64,000 nucleotides of DNA from Brugia malayi. Lineage: Eukaryota; Nematoda; Chromadorea; Rhabditida; Onchocercidae. A model generated the notes under the pieces. The model ran no database searches and was not told the origin of the DNA. It was given only the letters and a program-made list of their open reading frames with translations. A program made the position numbers and the translations under genes. Of the stretch, positions 38,097 to 49,246 are shown in pieces (the stretch's first letter is position 1; each line of letters starts with the position of its first letter). The stretch is taken from positions 3,820,528 to 3,884,527 of the forward strand of contig NW_025062475.1 in the NCBI RefSeq assembly GCF_000002995.4, written 5' to 3'.

Positions 38097-39041
38097 ATGC
38101 GATTCACGGTTTGGTTACTAAGGAATTTAAATATTCCGGAATGGAATCGTCGTGTTTGGGAAATTGGATATCGTGGACCTCCTCTTCCAAAGTTGAAAAT
38201 GTAGGTGTTTTTAAAATATGTGGTCTTTTTTTTTGTTCTAGTAGAGGGGAAGATGGGAAAAGAATGGCGAAGAATTGGCGCGAAGCTGTGATAAAGCGGT
38301 CAGTCTTTAAGAGCGGAATATGTTTTTATTTTTGTGGCATAATTTTCATACTATTGATTATCCATCATTTTAAGAAAAGGCAGGCCGGATTATCCGATTA
38401 GTGGCAATGCCATCAGACAATTGCAGGATAAAATGAAAATAGAATATGAAGTAATGAAATGTCTTGCAACACCTTACTTAAGCAAGGTTTACTTTATTTA
38501 TGATACACATTACTTCTCATTTTTTTAACTTAAAAATTTTGTCAAGAAAGATTTTTCTTATCATTCATGAAACATTTAATGGAATATTTCATTTGTAGCG
38601 AGTTAAGTTTTGAAATATATTATTTGTTTGTGTTTTTTTTTTTTTTTAAATCAATAATGTTGATCACTAAGTTTTAGTGAAATAAAGATTTTATGATGTT
38701 GAATTTAATTTGTATGTTTCAGAAGAGTGAGAAAGGTGAATTTAATTTCCAACAGTGAACCATTGCTGTTGCACTGGATGTGTTTCTATTTTGTATTATT
38801 TCTTATAATTTTCCAGGAAATGGAACATGCATATATTAAGAAATATGGTACATGTGCAGAACAGCGAGAGAAAGAATTTTTAGAAATGGAGCAACGTCGT
38901 ATGCCAGGAAAATCTAAAAAGCGAATTGTTGGAAGTGGTGAAGTGTTGAAAGCAAAAGCGAATATTGGTAATCTATTGCATGAACATCGAACTATTGAAA
39001 GCAGTTTAAAGGAGCTAATTGTTAGGCAACGTTGGGACTAA
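38097..39041 (+). CDS. Small conserved-looking basic protein, unknown function
   Basis: Three exons (38097-38200, 38375-38450, 38817-39041) join in frame to 134 residues. The N-terminus MRFTVWLLRNLNIPEWNRRV is hydrophobic, Arg-rich and free of acids up to residue 15, which would suit a mitochondrial targeting segment. It is followed by GYRGPPLPKLKIKGRPDYPI and then a charged helical stretch (GNAIRQLQDK to KKRIVGSGEVLKAKAN) ending RQRWD. The helical part resembles small mitochondrial ribosomal or assembly proteins in general character, but I cannot name it. Exon 2 uses a TTTTAAG acceptor; reading it in the alternative frame gives a hydrophobic stretch to a stop at 38401, which I judged spurious. 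Codon choice and continuity across both introns support a real gene. Confidence 0.65.
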
Positions 39042-41159
39042 GCTTAATATTTGTTTTTTATACCTGTATACGTGGCATTGTGAGTTTATAGAATGAATCT
39101 CTGCTAACTGATACAATTATAACTTTGTATAATAATAGAATACTAACAATATCTTCAGTGAAATGTTGGCACGAAATTATTCTCTTTCATTACAACAGTT
39201 AAAGAGTCTTGAAAATTCCTTAGGAATTCGTATTTCGAATTATAAAAAAAAAAAAAAAAAAAAAAATGCTCTGAGAAATGAGGGAACAACAATGCTTTGT
39301 GAAATTGCGAAGTTACTTTACGATAAAAAAGTTTCATATTATAGCGATAGAAGTAATAATGCAGGGAAAGTGGGCTCTGTAACCATACTGATTGTATGCT
39401 GCTTGAGAAGGATTAAAGAAAAATCATTTTCAGAATAACTTTGCTGGTTTTTTATGTTTAGCAATAAAAAAATATGTAAAGAATTTGATATTTTCATCGG
39501 TATATTTAGAATTGTCACAGAAATTAATTGAATTATTGTTTGATAACTTTTATTGCAGCGCTTTAAAAAGTTTTAAATGTTTTGCTTGAGTGTAAAAGTA
39601 TAGTGAGTTGGTCTTCAGGAAAATGATATCATTTTCACATTTGTTAAAGATTAATGCTGAGGAAAGTTGAGATGAAAGGAATGAATACCATACTATTTCT
39701 TATATTCGAAACTTCTGAAAGCTAAAATTTGTCTCATTTAAACAATAGTGGAGAAATATTTCTAATACCGTTGTTGACACTGATTGATTCTCATAATTCG
39801 TGGCATTTAAATAGCTCTCAAAGTTTTCTACAACTTTCGATGTTATCGCGATAAGAAGTTTCTTCAGTGGATGAGAAATAAATTTTTTTTTCCTCGAGAA
39901 AATAAATAAAATTTAAGCATGTTGAAATCACTAATTATGATTTGAAGTATCTCTGACAAATAATTTTATATCGTGATATTTTCAATTTAAATTCAATATG
40001 ATATTAGCAGTTCCCTGGAAAGTTGATTAAAAGCATTATTTTATGTAACGAATTTAAGTTCATCAGTGCAAAAAAAAGATTTGCAATGAGTTATGATGAA
40101 TGTCATGGTGAGATTTCCTGGTAATTACATCATAAAAAAAGTGAAGGAATTGTTGAGTACAAAAAGAACCGGTTGAAGGACAGCATAAGTGACAAGTGGA
40201 ACGAATTTTGAATGAGTTTAGAAATGTGAAATCAGGCAAATAGTGATAAATTGATTTTTATTTGGCATAAATAATCGAAAAGGGACTTTGATTTCCTAAA
40301 ATTATTTTTAATCGTGATTTAATTCATTCTTTCTCTGTTCACCTCTTCATCCATACCTTTTATGTTGTTTTAAATTCATTATAATAGTGAAATTGTAAGA
40401 AAAGCTTAGATAAAAATAGAGACTATAAAATTGTAAAACTTCATTATTTTATTTTTTTTAGTTGATTTAATTAGGGTTGTTTAAACTGTAATAAATTTTA
40501 GTAACAGATTTCAGACTGTAATAAAATTTAGTAATTTGCAGGATTTTTTTTTTTTTTTTTTGAGTATATTTGCAATAAATGAGTAAAAGTAAATGAGACA
40601 GTTTAATAATCTTTTTTCAATTTTTGCATATTCTCTCTGATAAATTCTTCCATCATCTTATCATTTACAACAATATAATTTTTTTTTTTCTAAATTTATT
40701 AAAATTTTATTATAACATTTCATAAACATTAAATATGATTTTGAAATATGCTCAACTGAATTATTCATTTAAATTACGATGATTCGTTCATTTCTAGGTG
40801 GACAATGTTAAAACATTGTTTAATGTATGAATTAATTTTTGCACAGATAAAATGATCTCATAAACAAAATTTTTACATCCGTTTATCCTCAGAAAAAGGA
40901 ACGCCATAAAGTTTTGAGTGAGAAAAAAATTATTTTCCATTGAAAAATGATTTTAAAAAATTACATGAGAAGGACTATTGAGGTAAGATCACCTGACTGA
41001 CAAATGTCGCATACTGCAAACATCCAATCATAAAACTGATTCACTGATCAATCGATGAAAACAATAGTGATAACTGTAATCAATCGATTGATAAAAACAT
41101 TGATCACAATTGTGTCGCATTGAATTACAAGAATAATTCAACAAAATAAGTTGAATAAT

Positions 41160-41161
41160 AG

Positions 41162-41198
<37 letters not shown>
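41160..41198. repeat. GATAAT / AAT short tandem repeat
   Basis: Three to four TAATGA units grade into seven AAT units. Confidence 0.8.
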
Positions 41199-41199
<1 letters not shown>

Positions 41200-42202
41200 C
41201 AACAGATATGGTTAATTAACAATTTATTTCATATCTCTTAATAAAATCGAGTCTTCTATCTAAAAAAAAATTAGAATCGTATTCACATTTTTTAAAATTA
41301 GATTGCCTTCATTTAAAAAATGCTAAATTTAAGATTTGCAATTCAATTTTCATTGGAATGTTATAAAATTATGAATTAATTGCACACATATAAATATATT
41401 ATTGATCTTTGAGAAGCTATTGAAATTTAATTTGATTGAATGGATGAGAGAAAATGAAATGCTAATTTTGCTGCTATGAAGTAGTCAATTAATCTAGCAA
41501 TGGATGATAGTAAATGATTGAAACGCTTTATGTCTGTTTAATATTTACTAATTATTCTCTCCTAATATTATTAGCTAACTATTAAATTAATCAATAGCTA
41601 ATAGCCTTATATGCATCTATAAGAATAATATTTTAAAATTAAATTGAAATATGTATGTGTTATTTACAATTTCATTTAATGCTAATTATTTATGAAAATA
41701 AATTAGCATTGGATTAATGATAAATGAAAACTTTCTTATTCGATGCAATTATCATTTGATTTGATAGGTTGATATCAATTTTTTAGTGTTTAATTTTCAC
41801 TTTTTACAAATCATTTGTATTCTATTATTAGTATAAAAGTATATAATTCTTATAAATTGTTAAATATTTCACATTTAAATATTTTAACAAAATATTAATT
41901 TTAATCGTTTCTTGCTGTTTTCCCATTGATTAGTTTGATATATACATAGTAACAACCATTTACCTAAATATAAACAATAAAATAATCGATCTTTTACCTT
42001 TTCCTTTTTCTTTTAAATTTTTATATTTGTAAATAATTGATTTAAACTAAATAAATAACACAAATTATACACCATTACATCTCACTACAAAATTTAACAT
42101 TAATTAAAAATTTGAAATTTTAATCTTTCCAATGTTGAAATTAAATTTAAAGAAACTATTAGGAATTCAAACATTTTGAAAATATTTCACCATAATAGCA
42201 TA

Positions 42203-42375
42203 AAGGCAGAAAGAGAGAGGAAGGGATAGACGAAGAGAGACAGATAGAGAGAGATAGATGAAAATATAGACGAATAGATAGGGGAATAGATGGATGGACA
42301 GATAAATGTACACAAAAAGACAGAAAGAGAGGAAGAGGGAGAGGGAGAGAGAGAGATAGAGAAAGGGAGAAAAAA
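42203..42375. repeat. Purine-rich GA/GATA/GACA tract
   Basis: About 170 bases of mixed GAGA, GATA, GACA and GATG units with very few pyrimidines on the plus strand. Minus-strand open frames here are products of the repeat. Confidence 0.85.
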
Positions 42376-43038
42376 AGATAAATTGCGGTGTTTTCCCGAT
42401 GGAAAAGTATAATTCTCGTATTGTTTTCATTCACAAAGATATCCATCAAAGGATAAAAATGTGAATGAAAGGGAGAGTGTATGAGAATAAAGGTTGATTA
42501 ATTCAATAAATTATTCTTTTTTTTCTCGAGACATAAAATAATTTAAAATTTCAAATAATTTAGAAAAAGCAAAGTAAGAAAAAAGAGCTTTTAATGTTAA
42601 CAAATGAAAAGAAATAATAATTAAATTAACTAAAACATTATTCATTTCATCAGTGCAATATCATTTAATCATTATATCACTTTCTCTCTCTCTCTCTCAA
42701 ATGACACATATTTATTGTCAGTTATCAATATCTATACATTGATCACATTTATTCGTTATTAATTGCTAAAATTCTTCATTACAGTGCCATTCGCATTCTT
42801 TGATAAGGTGATAAGATAGTGTAATATGTTAGAAGAGTTAATCATTTATCACATTGTGTGATAATCTCATTACACTGATATTTTGTTAATTTTTTTAAAG
42901 CAATCATAAACATTATAAGACAGTTTCAGCTTATATCTACACTTAATCATACCTCATTTCTCAAAAAACCAATAAAATTATCACTAAAACTGACAATATT
43001 GTGCTGCAATACACATGTACGTACACATAAGGAAAACA

Positions 43039-43046
43039 TGACGTCA
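43039..43046. promoter_or_regulatory. Full CRE palindrome TGACGTCA
   Basis: The exact 8-base CRE consensus bound by CREB/ATF-type bZIP factors, at the edge of a locally GC-rich patch about 1.25 kb before the SOX-like gene start. Confidence 0.4.
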
Positions 43047-43151
43047 GTGACTTTACGACATAATCTGTGCAGTGCGGGGGAGTGCGCATGAGTGGACATG
43101 GGTGGTGGGCGGATGTGATGCGAGGGAGGAGAAGAGAAGTTGCTGAGCTCG

Positions 43152-43164
43152 AGGTTAAAGGTCA
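43152..43164 (+). promoter_or_regulatory. DR1-type nuclear-receptor half-site pair
   Basis: AGGTTA-A-AGGTCA, one base different from the element at 22201 over the 15 bases GAGGTTARAGGTCAC. It closes the GC-rich patch upstream of the SOX-like gene. Confidence 0.45.
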
Positions 43165-44295
43165 CTTCTGACTTATATGTTGAACAAAAATGAGAATTAT
43201 TCTTGAATATTAACTAATTTTCTCGTTAAATTCCAAGAGAAGAAATATATTTTTGCCTTTCTTCATTCTCACATTATGTCCAATATTGCTTCTGTTTTTT
43301 TTTTTTTCGCCTCATACAATCATTTTTACTTTGCTAACTTAACTGTTTTAATTAGATAGATAGATAGATAGCATTTTACCATCAATGCATACATGTAATT
43401 CTCAATGCGTGCACATAACGCAATATTATTTTTTTTTTTTTACATTTTTGTTGAATTCATACTAAATTATTATGATATGTAATTTATTTAGAACATATGA
43501 TTGGCTAATAATTAGTAAATAATGAATATAGTGAAAACGCATTATAATGAAAACTTCCTTTTGCAACACAATGCTTGAAATTTCAAATGTAAAATTATTG
43601 TCGCAGTTAGACAATCTATAATGTGAGGATCAAATGACCTATCATATTTAAATAATCTACTGTTAAAACTAGGTGATACGTCATGCTACATTGTTGATCA
43701 TTACATCAGAACGACATGGTGCATTGTGTTAAATCTAAATGACTTGTTATATTGCAAATAGGAATTACATTTTGTCACTGTCAGATGACTTTTTGTTCCA
43801 CAAAGAAGTCTTATCATGCAATTGCAACATCAACAAGATTATTGTGTGCATATTTCCCGATGAATTAATTGGGAGAAAGTGAATGCTTATTAGACTAGTC
43901 AGTCAAGAATACCATATGCTTGATAAAATCTTTCACTACTCTGAAATCAATAATCATGTATTTTTGGGAAAGGAAATGTGTATCTGCATATCATAGTGAC
44001 TTGTAATATCGATATACGTTGTAATATGCATAATTCTTATTCCCAACTCTTTACACCTTATGTATTTGGAAAAAGTACAGGACTTCAAAGTTTACGATCT
44101 AATCTGTTTGTCGAAAAAATTTCTTTATAGGAAAAGCCAAAAAGTTATCGATTTCTTGTTACATATTATATATTTTAATTTACAAATTTATGCTATTTAT
44201 TTTCCATTTCCAACTGCACATTACACCATTCTTATGTCGAAAACATTTATGTCACATATAAACTTATAAGCATTTCGAAGCGTGTAGGGGATTGA
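43165..44295. other. Upstream region of SOX-like gene
   Basis: AT-rich with a T12 run at 43291-43302, an (AGAT)n repeat at 43353-43371 and a T run near 43430. No exon supported. Confidence 0.4.
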
Positions 44296-47200
44296 ATGTC
44301 TGTGGATGAGAGTCGCAGCTCGACCCCATTGGTTTCCACTAGCGCATCATCTTCACCAGCGGCGTCATCCTCACTACCCGACAGTCAAGGAACATGCTTT
44401 AATGGGTATTTTTTTTCTGACCATTAGATAAATTATAATGAACAGACATCACAGGACCTATGTTAATTGAATGCTATTACTGTTTTGGTGAGACTGTTCG
44501 ATGAATAACAGAAAAGAAATTAGATGCAAGTAGTGTTAGCAATTCAAGTGTATTGCTTTCGAAATTCTTTATGCAACTTAATCTTATTTGAAAATTTTTC
44601 TTGAATATTCTCCAAACTTTTTCTGTTTTATCTTCATGTTGATCATGTCATCATTTATTATGTAAAACAGTGTGTTGTTAGTGTTTGCGATATTGAAGTT
44701 GATGTCATAGGAAGTTCTTGATGGTAATATTTTTTTTTGCGTAAATTATAGTGAGCAAACATCACAGAACCTGTATTAAGTTGCCTAGGAAAATTGGTTT
44801 ACTGAAAGGAGAATATTCATCGAAGGATTAACTTACATTTGATTAGAAAGGCTAGTTCAGGAAGTCCTAAGTGGGATGTCCAAAGAATGTATTCACATTT
44901 TCAAAAAACGTAGTGCACTCCGTATGGTATGTCGTATATAATATATATCGGTATATAAGATACATACATATTGACTACATAATTTTAGTAAATATTTGCG
45001 ATTCTGGGGTCATTTTCTGGATGAAAAAATTTCACTCCTGCTTTTTTACAATGTTTCATTTCAGATATCAAAGCGGTATTGGCGAAAATGCTAGGGTGGA
45101 AAGTCCATCGCATGTTGTCAGTTTACCGAACAACATTTATATGCATCGAATACAGTCCGCATCACCTGCAGGTTTCTGTCAAATATTAAATTTGATTTAA
45201 ATCAGGATATGGCGGTATTTCTATTTTTAAGGCTTCCCTTTCGTATCCATAGAATTTTCTATATATAATTAAGGAAAAATGTTGTTTTCGTAAAAAGTTT
45301 AGTATCGAGAATATACCTTAAATCATCACGATCTTTGTTCCTTCTTTATCTGCTGTGACAGATAAATTTAAGCGAAACTTGTATGAAATAAATACGAAAG
45401 AAATAAAAATAAATTGCAGACGATCACCAGTTCATTAGAAGACCTCTGAATGCTTATATGATATTCACAAAACAAGAACGAAAGAAATTGCTGGCTTTGA
45501 ATCCAAATATGAAAATGCATGAAGCAAGCAGAATTGTAAGCATGTTCTTAACATATTCAGGATTGATTAGCTGCTCACGAAAATTTTATTTCATTGTTTT
45601 AGATGGGTGAGAAGTGGAAAAATATGAGTGAAAAGGAAAAACGACAATATTTTGAGGCATCCAAACAGAATCGGTTAGATCACAAAAAAGTAAGTAATTT
45701 TGCATGCCGTTCCTTCACTATCACTTTATTTTATTTTTGTTGTAAAACTTTACTGTTTTCATTGTTCATGCTTATAGAACAGGCACTGGAGATATAGGAT
45801 TTGTTGAGCAGTAATTATGGAGAGTTTCAAACTATGAACTTGTTCGTAGCTCTCTGATCACTTTCGTTCCACTTTTGTTTGAAAAAGTTAAGCAGTATTT
45901 GTGTGCTAGCCTTCTTTCCTGCCTTTGTTAGTGCAAGTTTAAGTAAAATAGTTATTTCAAAATTTTTTATTTTCTATATATGAAGAAGTCGATTTGGTGG
46001 TCTTTTTTAGAAACAATCCTATTTAGAAATCATTGATTGAAAAATGCTTGATATTTGCTTGCTGAATTTGACAAGAGTTATTTTTTCCAGTTATGCAGTA
46101 ATTTTAGTCTGCATTTAAATACTTCATAACTATTGCGTTACTATGGAAGCAATCATGGGTTTTCGTAAGTATCGCAGTGGTAGCTTTAAAAGTTCATGCT
46201 GTTTTGGATATTAAAAAATATGGGTGGCACAAAAGAAGTGTTACTATGTTTAAGCTAGGGAGGTCATAGTAAAAGCACGAAATGCATACACATACATACT
46301 CACATACACGCATGTGCAACACATGCACATGCACACACATACATAGGTATTCATCCACGTTAGCACACAACACACACGCACGTATACCCATACATATAAA
46401 CTTACACAAAGCACTTCTATATAGCTCTCTTCAGGTGGTGTTTGGTTCACTTTAGTCACTTTGCGTTAGTAGCTGGCATAGTGCATCTTCTCATGTCTGT
46501 GTATATGTTCGTGTTTTGCTCACTTCATTGCAAAAGGATGCCGGCCATAACCTCGCCTTGATACAGTCTTCTCGTGGTAGTGTTTACTAGTTCATAAATT
46601 CGGGTAGTTTTAACAACATAGAAATCATTTCATGAAGTGTTACGTTTATCGATCTTACACTCTTCTGTCATTTTCATTTCAGCATTTCTTGCCATTTTTT
46701 TCTGATAATTTTTAAAATTATTTTGAAGCATTGGTAAGCAAATGTAAAATAAGAATAGTGTATTTTATTTCTTACGAAAAAATGCTTAAGGTAAACAATT
46801 TAGTGATTATGAAGTAAATAAGTAAACTATAATTCGCACTCCATCTGTTCAATAATTATGAAAATAAAGGACATAAATGGGTTTTCGCTTTAAAGTGCTC
46901 AACAAGTAGGATAAATTTCTAAACCGTTTATAAATCATTGAGTATAACCGTAATTGTGCTGTCGCCACGTTTCATAGCAATGTGTGGGACAAAAATGTAT
47001 TTTAATTTTTCTTGCCCTATTCGATTCAATAAGTGTTCATCTTGCAAACAGTTTGAAAATTCCAAGAGTAAAGAATGATTGCTATGATTCCTTTCTGGTA
47101 AGTATTTGGATATCTTCGTGAATGGACATGGACGAACGGTGCAGCACAAACGAAGGCAGTAGAAAGTTGCAGAAGAGCGTACATAATTTCGAGAAGCATT

Positions 47201-49246
47201 TTCTCAGTGGAGGTGGAGTGCGGGTAGGGGTGATGTGCTTCCCCTTCTTTGCACAGGACAGACCTCTGTCTTGGGATATATTTGTGTTAGTGTGTATATG
47301 TATGTTTGTGTTTGTCTGTGTGTGTGTATGTATGTCTGTGTGTGGGTGTGTGTCAGCGCTTGTTTATGTGTGCTTCCACTACTGTTTCCTAGTTCGTGCA
47401 ATTTTTTTATTAGCCAGCCTTCAAAGTGGTGCTGAGGCTGTCTTTCCTTTAACAACAAACAAATTAAGTTGCGATTTCTAGCTCAATGGGCAATGTGAAT
47501 AGCTTCTTTTGGTGAGATTGGAAAAATAGCTTATTTCTTAAAGGAAGTGATCAGATTACTGTAATTGTAGTCATTTTACAACACATCCAGATCAAGTGTG
47601 GATAAACATTTCGCCACTAGCAGATGTGCTACTATGAATCCTTCGGTAGATCTATTTATAGTAGTCGTCATTTTTTTTTGTCACATTTCAGCATTTTCTG
47701 ACTAAAAAAAGTTCATTTTAACATTGCAGGCTTTAAAAGATAACCCGAATTTGGTTTATCACCCACAGCGGAAGAAATTATCCAAGATCCTGATGAAAAC
47801 GGATCCACCAAATATGACTGTTGATACTGCACCGAGTACACCACTCAGTAATGAAAGTGCAGCACCAGTGACGTTTGCTACTCCATCAACACCTAAAATC
47901 AGTAATTTTTTGTTTAACCATTTATGCATGGCAATTTACACCATCTTACAATTAATATAATTAACAGCTGATCATAACTTTCATTAAGGATACAAATTTA
48001 TATCATAGAAATCATTTAACTTAGTCATAACGGTTGGATTTGGTATTTGCATTACTTTCACCATAGCTTCTTAAGTCTGTTTTGCTCAGGCGAATTGATT
48101 TATTATTGTTAATGAATGTTAAAAAGTTTTCAGATGGATGCGTAAACGGTAATGTGGTATATGCTCAAGTTCCAGCACAGTGTAAGTTTTCCATTTTTTA
48201 TTTGAACTCAGAACATTCCGAATTACAACTTTAATTTCTACTAGTTTGCTTGTTTTCCAGCTCAATTTTCGTACTTGAGAAAATTTTTATGAGAATTGTT
48301 TTTTTAAATTTGCTGTTTGCAGCGCTCACCTCAGCTGCTCCAGGAACGGTTATACTAGCGCAAGCAGTTAATGTACGGACACCGCAGCATCTGTCTCAAG
48401 TAAATTTTGGTATTCTTATATCTTCCGCATCTCTGCGGAAGATATAAGAATAGTATGTTAAAAAAAAATTCTTTTTTTGCAATAAATGCGGGATTATATT
48501 AGATAGAATGAATTATGCTTTCACTGCTTTCATATATTAGACGGAATGAATTCATTTAGTGACATTTTTTTTGTCAAAATTTTATATGAAACTTTATCGA
48601 GAATTCATGAAAAACTGTTTGTGTTGAACTGCAGAAATGAGATTCAGCAACTAACACTACATTGTTTTAGTAATAAATGCCGACAGCATTCTACTAATTT
48701 TTTTAGTCAAGAAAAATAAATGCCTTATCATTCATATTTCAGCGAAATCAGCAAGCATCACAATCAGTGCAGCAAAATAATTCACAATCAAATTTATCGG
48801 CTACTATGCATCAAATGTTAGAATTATATTATACATCCCTTTGTGAACCTGCTTTTCCTGAACCAGGTGAGTATAATTTTGCTGTCACGCAGTCATTTAT
48901 ATTAGGGAAAACGAGTTTAGTGCTGATATAAACTAACTCATCATATTGCTCTACTAATACAGTAATTTAAAAACTGATCCCAAATTTTATATATTTTTGT
49001 GAATGAAGTCAGGTGATACTTGATGCAAATAAAATTTTATCATTTTCTGAGAAAGATATAAAAAAGAATGTATAAAAAAAAACAGCGCATGCTACCAGGG
49101 TTTTCACTACTGACACAGTTTCAGGCGAGAAGAGCACTCTGGCATCACCACAGCATTACCTAGATCAGTATCACATGTTGCACCATCAAGCTGTAACTAA
49201 ACAGCAACAGCATGGCAGCCAGTCGTTACCACAGTCAGCCAATTGA
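44296..49246 (+). CDS. Divergent SOX-like HMG-box transcription factor
   Basis: Nine exons (44296-44405, 45065-45171, 45420-45535, 45603-45689, 47730-47901, 48134-48181, 48323-48399, 48743-48866, 49125-49246) join in frame to 320 residues. A Ser-rich N-terminus is followed by one HMG box (about 77-150): FIRRPLNAYMIFTKQERKK, then a helix with NMKMHEASRIMGEKWKNMS, then EKRQYFEASKQNRLDHKK and a NPNLVYHPQRKK tail. The tail matches the SOX pattern (HPDYKYRPRRK), but the SOX core RPMNAFMVW reads RPLNAYMIF here, so it is a divergent member, perhaps nematode SOX-4-like. A TCF or CIC-type box is the alternative. The C-terminal half is Gln/Ser/His-rich and probably an activation region. Intron 4 is 2 kb with CA and GT microsatellites; intron 7 starts with a perfect 19-bp-stem hairpin. 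Confidence 0.85.
44429..44779 (+). repeat. Pair of 38-bp direct repeats in SOX-like intron 1
   Basis: 44429-44466 and 44742-44779 match at about 32 of 38 positions, sharing TAAATTATA, ACATCACAG and CCT. Both follow a T-rich run. Confidence 0.6.
46281..46386. repeat. CA-rich microsatellite in SOX-like intron 4
   Basis: Irregular CACATACA units with CATGCACA interruptions. Confidence 0.75.
47283..47363. repeat. GT-rich microsatellite in SOX-like intron 4
   Basis: Irregular TGTGTATG units; the reverse-complement type of the CA tract about 1 kb upstream in the same intron. Confidence 0.8.
48411..48452. repeat. Perfect 19-bp inverted repeat, 4-nt loop, at intron 7 start
   Basis: TATTCTTATATCTTCCGCA (48411-48429), loop TCTC, exact reverse complement 48434-48452. 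It begins 12 bases inside the donor of intron 7. Confidence 0.95.

Larger units (their letters stand above)
39042..43038. other. Gene-free AT-rich region
   Basis: Four kb without a supported exon. Contains an A22 run at 39244-39265, T runs near 40543 and 40680, a GATAAT/AAT repeat at about 41160-41198, a purine tract at 42203-42375 and a TC tract at 42682-42699. An open frame at 39163-39438 crosses the A22 run and is not convincing. Confidence 0.5.

Noticed and set aside
38111..38401. 96-codon plus frame ending in a membrane-like segment
   Set aside because: It is mostly intron 1 of the 134-residue gene; the spliced alternative gives a coherent protein in another frame.
39163..39438. 91-codon plus frame with a poly-lysine run
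   Set aside because: The frame depends on crossing an A22 homopolymer; no homology or splice support. More likely 3' flank of the preceding gene.
42159..42449. Ser/Leu-rich minus-strand frames
   Set aside because: Translation of the GA/GATA tract; no independent coding sign.
46194..47481. Cys/Val/Met-rich frames within SOX-like intron 4
   Set aside because: Products of the CA and GT microsatellites, lying wholly inside an intron.
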